From NCBI GenBank assembly GCA_946480125.1, contig CAMLIY010000102.1:1-9747 (forward strand): a stretch of 9,747 nucleotides of DNA. Reading direction: 5' to 3'. Numbering within the stretch: the first letter of the stretch is position 1; each line of letters begins with the position of its first letter. The position numbers and the translations under genes are program-made. Shown here in pieces: positions 6,552 to 9,747 of the stretch. Below the pieces are notes generated by a model that did no database searches, had not been told where the DNA came from, and saw only the letters and a program-made list of their open reading frames with translations. Source of the DNA: an uncultured Asticcacaulis sp. (GTDB lineage: Bacteria; Pseudomonadota; Alphaproteobacteria; Caulobacterales; Caulobacteraceae).

Positions 6552-6581
6552 AAAATACCCTGCTTGTTTCCAAACAGGGTA
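6552..6581 (-). terminator. Intrinsic terminator of alaS overlapping the SDR ribosome binding site
   Basis: On the minus strand TACCCTGTTTG pairs with CAAGCAGGGTA over all 11 positions (one G-U wobble), closed by a GAAA tetraloop and followed by TTTT. It begins 25 bases after the alaS stop codon, as a terminator should. Its right arm contains AGGG, the only Shine-Dalgarno candidate for the SDR gene, 9 bases before that ATG. The structure may therefore terminate alaS transcripts, mask the SDR start, or both. Confidence 0.8.
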
Positions 6582-6606
6582 TCACTTTCACAGTCTGGAG
6601 GGGCTT

Positions 6607-9246
6607 TTAAATAAGCGCCTTGACCGCCGCGATTCCGGCATCGGCCTTAGTGTCATCCGGCGCACCACCCTGAGCGAAATCGGCCTTGCCGCCGGCGCCC
6701 TGGCCGCCCATGGCGATCACCGCCGCCTTGGCCAGTTCCGCCGCATTATATGTGCCGGTCAGGTCAGGCGACACGGCCACCGTCACCGCCGCCTTACCGT
6801 CCAGCTTGCCGACCAGGGCCACGATGCCGCTGCCGAGCGACTTCTTGAAATCCTCGGCCAGCGGACGCAGATCCTTGCCGCCGACGCCTTCCAGCACACG
6901 GGCTATAATCTTGACACCATTGATCTCTTCGGGACCGGAAGCGGCCCCGCCGCCGCCAACCGCCAAAGCGCGCTTGGCTTCGGAGAGTTCTTTTTCCAGG
7001 CGCTTGCGCTCGGCGAGCAAGGCCTCGACCCGCGCCTCAACCTGACTGACCGGCACCTTGAACTGATCGGCCAAAGCCGTGGCCACACCGGCCTGCCCCA
7101 GCAGATACTGACGCGCCGCCTCGCCTGTGAGGGCCTCGATCCGGCGGATACCGGCAGCTACGCCGCCTTCGGAAACAATCTTGAACAGGGCTATATCGCC
7201 GGTGCGCGACACATGGGTGCCACCACACAGCTCAACCGAATAGTCGCCTTCACCATCCAACGCATGACCCAGGGCCAATACGCGGACTTCTTCGCCGTAT
7301 TTCTCGCCAAACAGCGCCACAGCGCCCGCTTCTATGGCCTTTTCCGGCGACATCAGCTTAGTGGCGGCCGCTTCATTTTGCAGGATCACGGCATTGACCT
7401 CGGCCTCAATGCGCGCAATCTCGACATCACTGAGGGGAGCGCCATGGCTGAAATCGAACCGCATGCGCTCCGCGTCGACCAGTTGGCCCTTCTGCGCCAC
7501 ATGCGGTCCTAAAACATGCCGCAACGCCGCATGCAACAGGTGCGCCGCCGAGTGGTTCGAACGCGTGGTCTGGCGCTTTTCACCATCAACCGCCAGATTT
7601 GCCAGTCCCCCAACGGTCAGCTTGCCTTGAGTCACTTCGACGCGGTGAACAATCAAATCACCAGCCTGCCTTTGTGTATCCAGCACGCGCCCGCGGCCGC
7701 CATCGGCAAAGGTCAGCGTGCCGGTATCACCGGCTTGTCCGCCGCCTTCCGGATAGAAGGGCGTCTTGTCGAAGACGACATCCGCTGTATCGCCGGTATC
7801 CACTTCGGCAACGCCCTTACCCTCATGCACAACCGCCAGAATTTGCGCCGGCGTTTCCAGTGTTTCGTAACCGACAAAATCCGAAGCTCCGACGGCATCA
7901 CGGATGGCAAACCATTCGGCGGCTTGTGCTTTTTCACCGGAACCGGCCCAGTTTTCCCGTCCCATTTCCTTCTGACGAAGCATAGCAGCATCATAACCAG
8001 CCGTATCAACGGTCAGGCCCTTGCCGCGAATGGCGTCTTGCGTCAGATCAAGCGGAAAACCGTAGGTGTCGTAAAGTTTGAAAGCGGTTTCGCCACTCAT
8101 GACATCACCGGTATTGAGGTCGCGGGTCGCCTCGTCAAGCAGGCTCATGCCTCGGCCCAGGGTGCGGCGGAAGCGTTCTTCCTCCTGGCGCAGGGTATCG
8201 ATGATGCTGGCCTCGGCGCGTTTCAATTCGCCATAGTGGCCGCCCATCTCGCCGACGAGCGTTGGCGCCAGCTTGTGCAGTAGCGGCTCCTGTGCGCCGA
8301 GCAGATAAGCATGGCGCATGGCCCGGCGCATAATGCGGCGCAGCACATAACCGCGGCCTTCATTCGAAGGCGTCACGCCATCAGCGATCAGGAAGGATGA
8401 TGAGCGCAGATGATCGGCGATCACGCGGTGCGACGGCAGGTTGTCGCCTTCGGCCCTGACGCCGGTAGCGGCTTCCGATGCCCGGATCAGGGTCTGGAAC
8501 AGGTCGATGTCGTAATTGTTGTGCACGCCCTGCAATACGGCCGCCACCCGTTCAAGCCCCATGCCGGTATCGATCGAGGGCTTCGGCAGGCTGATACGCG
8601 TGCCATCGGCCGACTGGTCGAACTGCATGAAGACGAGGTTCCATATTTCGACGAAGCGATCGCCATCCTCTTCCGGCGTACCTGGCGGTCCCCCCCAGAT
8701 ATGGTCGCCGTGATCATAAAAGATTTCGGTGCAGGGTCCGCATGGACCGGTATCTCCCATCGACCAGAAATTGTCGGAGCCGGCGATACGGGCGATCTTC
8801 GAGTCCGGCAGGCCGGCGATCTTCTTCCACAGGTTAAAGGCCTCATCATCATCGATGTAAACCGTCGCCATCAGGCGGTTCTTGTCGATGCCATAGTCCT
8901 CGGTGATCAGCTTCCAGGCAAACTCAATCGCCTCGGCCTTGAAATAGTTGCCGAAGGAAAAGTTGCCGAGCATCTCGAAAAAGGTGTGGTGCCGCGCCGT
9001 ATAACCGACATTATCGAGATCGTTGTGCTTGCCGCCAGCCCGCACGCATTTTTGCGCGCTGGTGGCACGGTTATAGGGTCGTGTTTCAGCGCCGGTAAAC
9101 ACGTTCTTGAAAGGCACCATGCCTGCATTGGTGAACATCAGGGTCGGATCATTGTGCGGCACAAGCGACGAGGACGAAACGACCTCGTGGCCTTGCTTTG
9201 CAAAGTAATCGAGGAAGGTCTGACGTATCTGATTTAAGGACGGCAT
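6607..9246 (-). CDS. alaS: Alanyl-tRNA synthetase
   Basis: 879 residues from the ATG at 9246 ([11 protein letters not shown]), the usual length for bacterial AlaRS (about 875-880) and the usual N-terminus. An in-frame TTG at 9258 would add four residues; neither start has a good Shine-Dalgarno. The enzyme charges tRNA-Ala with alanine in the cytoplasm and clears mischarged tRNA. Numbered from 9246, the class II catalytic core occupies about 1-250, including motif 1 ([14 protein letters not shown]) and motif 3 (G-M-G-L-E-R). The tRNA-binding region follows. The editing domain holds the zinc ligands H-S-A-A-H (565-569) and C-G-G-T-H (674-678). A coiled coil lies at about 730-765, then the DHHA1 C-Ala domain with the glycine-rich G-G-Q-G-A-G-G-K. 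All key motifs are intact. It follows recA on the same strand after a strong terminator, so it should have its own promoter; a terminator-like hairpin follows it. Confidence 0.98.
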   Translation of the reverse strand: MPSLNQIRQTFLDYFAKQGHEVVSSSSLVPHNDPTLMFTNAGMVPFKNVFTGAETRPYNRATSAQKCVRAGGKHNDLDNVGYTARHHTFFEMLGNFSFGNYFKAEAIEFAWKLITEDYGIDKNRLMATVYIDDDEAFNLWKKIAGLPDSKIARIAGSDNFWSMGDTGPCGPCTEIFYDHGDHIWGGPPGTPEEDGDRFVEIWNLVFMQFDQSADGTRISLPKPSIDTGMGLERVAAVLQGVHNNYDIDLFQTLIRASEAATGVRAEGDNLPSHRVIADHLRSSSFLIADGVTPSNEGRGYVLRRIMRRAMRHAYLLGAQEPLLHKLAPTLVGEMGGHYGELKRAEASIIDTLRQEEERFRRTLGRGMSLLDEATRDLNTGDVMSGETAFKLYDTYGFPLDLTQDAIRGKGLTVDTAGYDAAMLRQKEMGRENWAGSGEKAQAAEWFAIRDAVGASDFVGYETLETPAQILAVVHEGKGVAEVDTGDTADVVFDKTPFYPEGGGQAGDTGTLTFADGGRGRVLDTQRQAGDLIVHRVEVTQGKLTVGGLANLAVDGEKRQTTRSNHSAAHLLHAALRHVLGPHVAQKGQLVDAERMRFDFSHGAPLSDVEIARIEAEVNAVILQNEAAATKLMSPEKAIEAGAVALFGEKYGEEVRVLALGHALDGEGDYSVELCGGTHVSRTGDIALFKIVSEGGVAAGIRRIEALTGEAARQYLLGQAGVATALADQFKVPVSQVEARVEALLAERKRLEKELSEAKRALAVGGGGAASGPEEINGVKIIARVLEGVGGKDLRPLAEDFKKSLGSGIVALVGKLDGKAAVTVAVSPDLTGTYNAAELAKAAVIAMGGQGAGGKADFAQGGAPDDTKADAGIAAVKALI

Positions 9247-9285
9247 GGCTGGCTTCAATTCGGGGTAAGATCAAACAAGGGCTTG

Positions 9286-9314
9286 TATATAGAGGGGCTT
9301 CCCGCCAAGCGCAA
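9286..9314 (-). promoter_or_regulatory. Possible alaS promoter
   Basis: On the minus strand TTGCGC (9314-9309) and TATATA (9291-9286) are separated by 17 bases, 40 bases before the alaS ATG. The -35 box overlaps a small palindrome, GCAAAG-AC-CTTTGC (9311-9324). A promoter is required somewhere here because recA ends in a terminator upstream. The match to consensus is modest, so the exact position is a guess. Confidence 0.35.
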
Positions 9315-9365
9315 AGACCTTTGCGGCATCGGGGCTATCTTTTTGCCCCTCCTGAAACCGCATAA

Positions 9366-9393
9366 CAAAAAAGACGCCCGTTACAGGCGTCTT
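9366..9393 (-). terminator. Intrinsic terminator of recA
   Basis: On the minus strand AAGACGCC and GGCGTCTT are perfect 8-base complements around a 7-base loop, followed directly by more T residues to give a run of six. It lies about 45 bases after the recA stop codon, and separates recA from alaS transcription. Confidence 0.85.
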
Positions 9394-9408
9394 CTTCGTC
9401 AAACAGCG

Positions 9409-9441
9409 TATAGAGGAATGGCTTCGCGAGGCATTCCTATA
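9409..9441. repeat. Inverted repeat spanning the recA stop codon
   Basis: GGAATG (9415-9420) and CATTCC (9432-9437) pair around an 11-base centre that pairs further with one mismatch. TATA on both outer sides extends the symmetry with a 2-base bulge. The recA TAG (9439-9437) lies within the right arm. It is separate from, and upstream in transcription of, the recA terminator; it may protect the 3' end of the message or be chance. Confidence 0.5.
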
Positions 9442-9747
9442 ACGACTCATCCCCTTCATTGGCGTCCGGTTCCGGGGTGCCCAGCAGTTCTTCAGCCAGC
9501 GCTTCTGACTTCTTGCGGATGCCCATTTCGATTTCCTTGGCCATCTCCGGATTGGACTTGAGGAAATCACGGGCATTGTCACGACCCTGACCGATGCGGG
9601 TGGAATTATAGGAATACCAGGAGCCTGACTTTTCGACGAGGCCGGCCTTGACGCCCAGATCGATGATTTCACCGATCTTGGAAATGCCCTGGCCGAACAG
9701 GATATCGAACTCGACTTCGCGGAACGGCGGGGCGATCTTGTTCTTGA
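9437..9747 (-). CDS. recA: Recombinase A, C-terminal part (5' end off the window)
   Basis: The last 102 codons of recA, ending in TAG (9439-9437); the frame runs off the right edge with the first whole codon at 9745-9743. The translation starts [18 protein letters not shown], continues through [13 protein letters not shown] and G-S-W-Y-S-Y, and ends in a short acidic tail, [11 protein letters not shown]. These are conserved features of the C-terminal end of the RecA core and of the small C-terminal domain that binds duplex DNA; the acidic tail restrains filament activity in known RecA proteins. The Walker A site, the LexA box and the promoter lie outside the window. RecA forms the strand-exchange filament and triggers LexA cleavage in the SOS response. 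A terminator follows it and alaS comes next on the same strand, an order I recall from Caulobacter. Confidence 0.97.
   Translation of the reverse strand, partial: KNKIAPPFREVEFDILFGQGISKIGEIIDLGVKAGLVEKSGSWYSYNSTRIGQGRDNARDFLKSNPEMAKEIEMGIRKKSEALAEELLGTPEPDANEGDESL

Noticed and set aside
7516..9237. Long plus-strand open frames (7516-8283 and 8410-9237) opposite alaS
   Set aside because: They mirror alaS codons in another frame, have low-complexity composition and no ribosome binding sites.
9255..9329. A 24-codon minus-strand frame before alaS as a leader peptide
   Set aside because: Its ATG is 18 bases from the nearest AGGAGG, it contains only one alanine codon, and it starts upstream of the best promoter candidate, so an attenuation role is not supported.
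9271..9672. A 133-codon minus-strand frame over the recA end
   Set aside because: The frame beside it gives an unmistakable RecA C-terminus ending at 9437; this one is its shadow.
1..9747. Defence island, prophage, CRISPR or biosynthetic cluster
   Set aside because: No repeats of array type, integrase, transposase, nuclease-helicase pairs or synthase modules are visible; most of the genes are recognisable as common chromosomal families.

Overview
This window looks like ordinary chromosome from an alphaproteobacterium, probably of the Caulobacterales (the resemblance is to Asticcacaulis or Caulobacter). The main support is the recA-alaS gene order with alphaproteobacterial-looking RecA and AlaRS sequences. 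Other support comes from a DUF2939 protein, a GH97 enzyme of the kind found in polysaccharide-degrading Caulobacterales, and GC-rich third codon positions. The genus is an inference from memory; no search was possible.

Layout, left to right. (1) Bases 1-281 hold the 3' end of a putative zinc-binding metallopeptidase gene (+). (2) Bases 400-1488 encode a secreted SGNH/GDSL esterase resembling carbohydrate esterase family 2 (+). (3) Bases 1603-2223 encode a small membrane-anchored DUF2939 protein (+), with a strong terminator-like hairpin directly before its ribosome binding site. (4) Bases 2247-4109 encode a secreted GH97 alpha-glycosidase (-) of the retaining type, convergent with DUF2939. 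It has lower GC than its neighbours and a very AT-rich upstream region. (5) Bases 4284-4720 hold what reads as a decayed gene (+), with an in-frame TAG and a one-base frameshift. (6) Bases 4830-5747 encode an AEC-family permease (+). (7) Bases 5748-6548 encode an NAD-type short-chain dehydrogenase (-), whose stop codon abuts that of the permease. (8) Bases 6607-9246 encode alanyl-tRNA synthetase (-). (9) Bases 9437-9747 hold the 3' end of recA (-), running off the right edge.

The genes do not form one pathway. The recA-alaS block is housekeeping. The esterase and the GH97 enzyme are both predicted to be exported and could both act on plant or algal polysaccharide or its oligosaccharides, but they are on opposite strands and not co-transcribed. 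The permease and the dehydrogenase are convergent, and nothing in the sequence identifies their substrates.

I see no undescribed multi-gene system, CRISPR array, tRNA or rRNA gene, or insertion sequence. The items most worth a second look are small: the decayed gene at 4284-4720, two hairpins placed on or against the ribosome binding site of the next gene (1553-1594 and 6552-6581), the palindromic AT-rich DNA and Shine-Dalgarno-free start of the GH97 gene, and the cysteine pair and atypical histidine block of the esterase.
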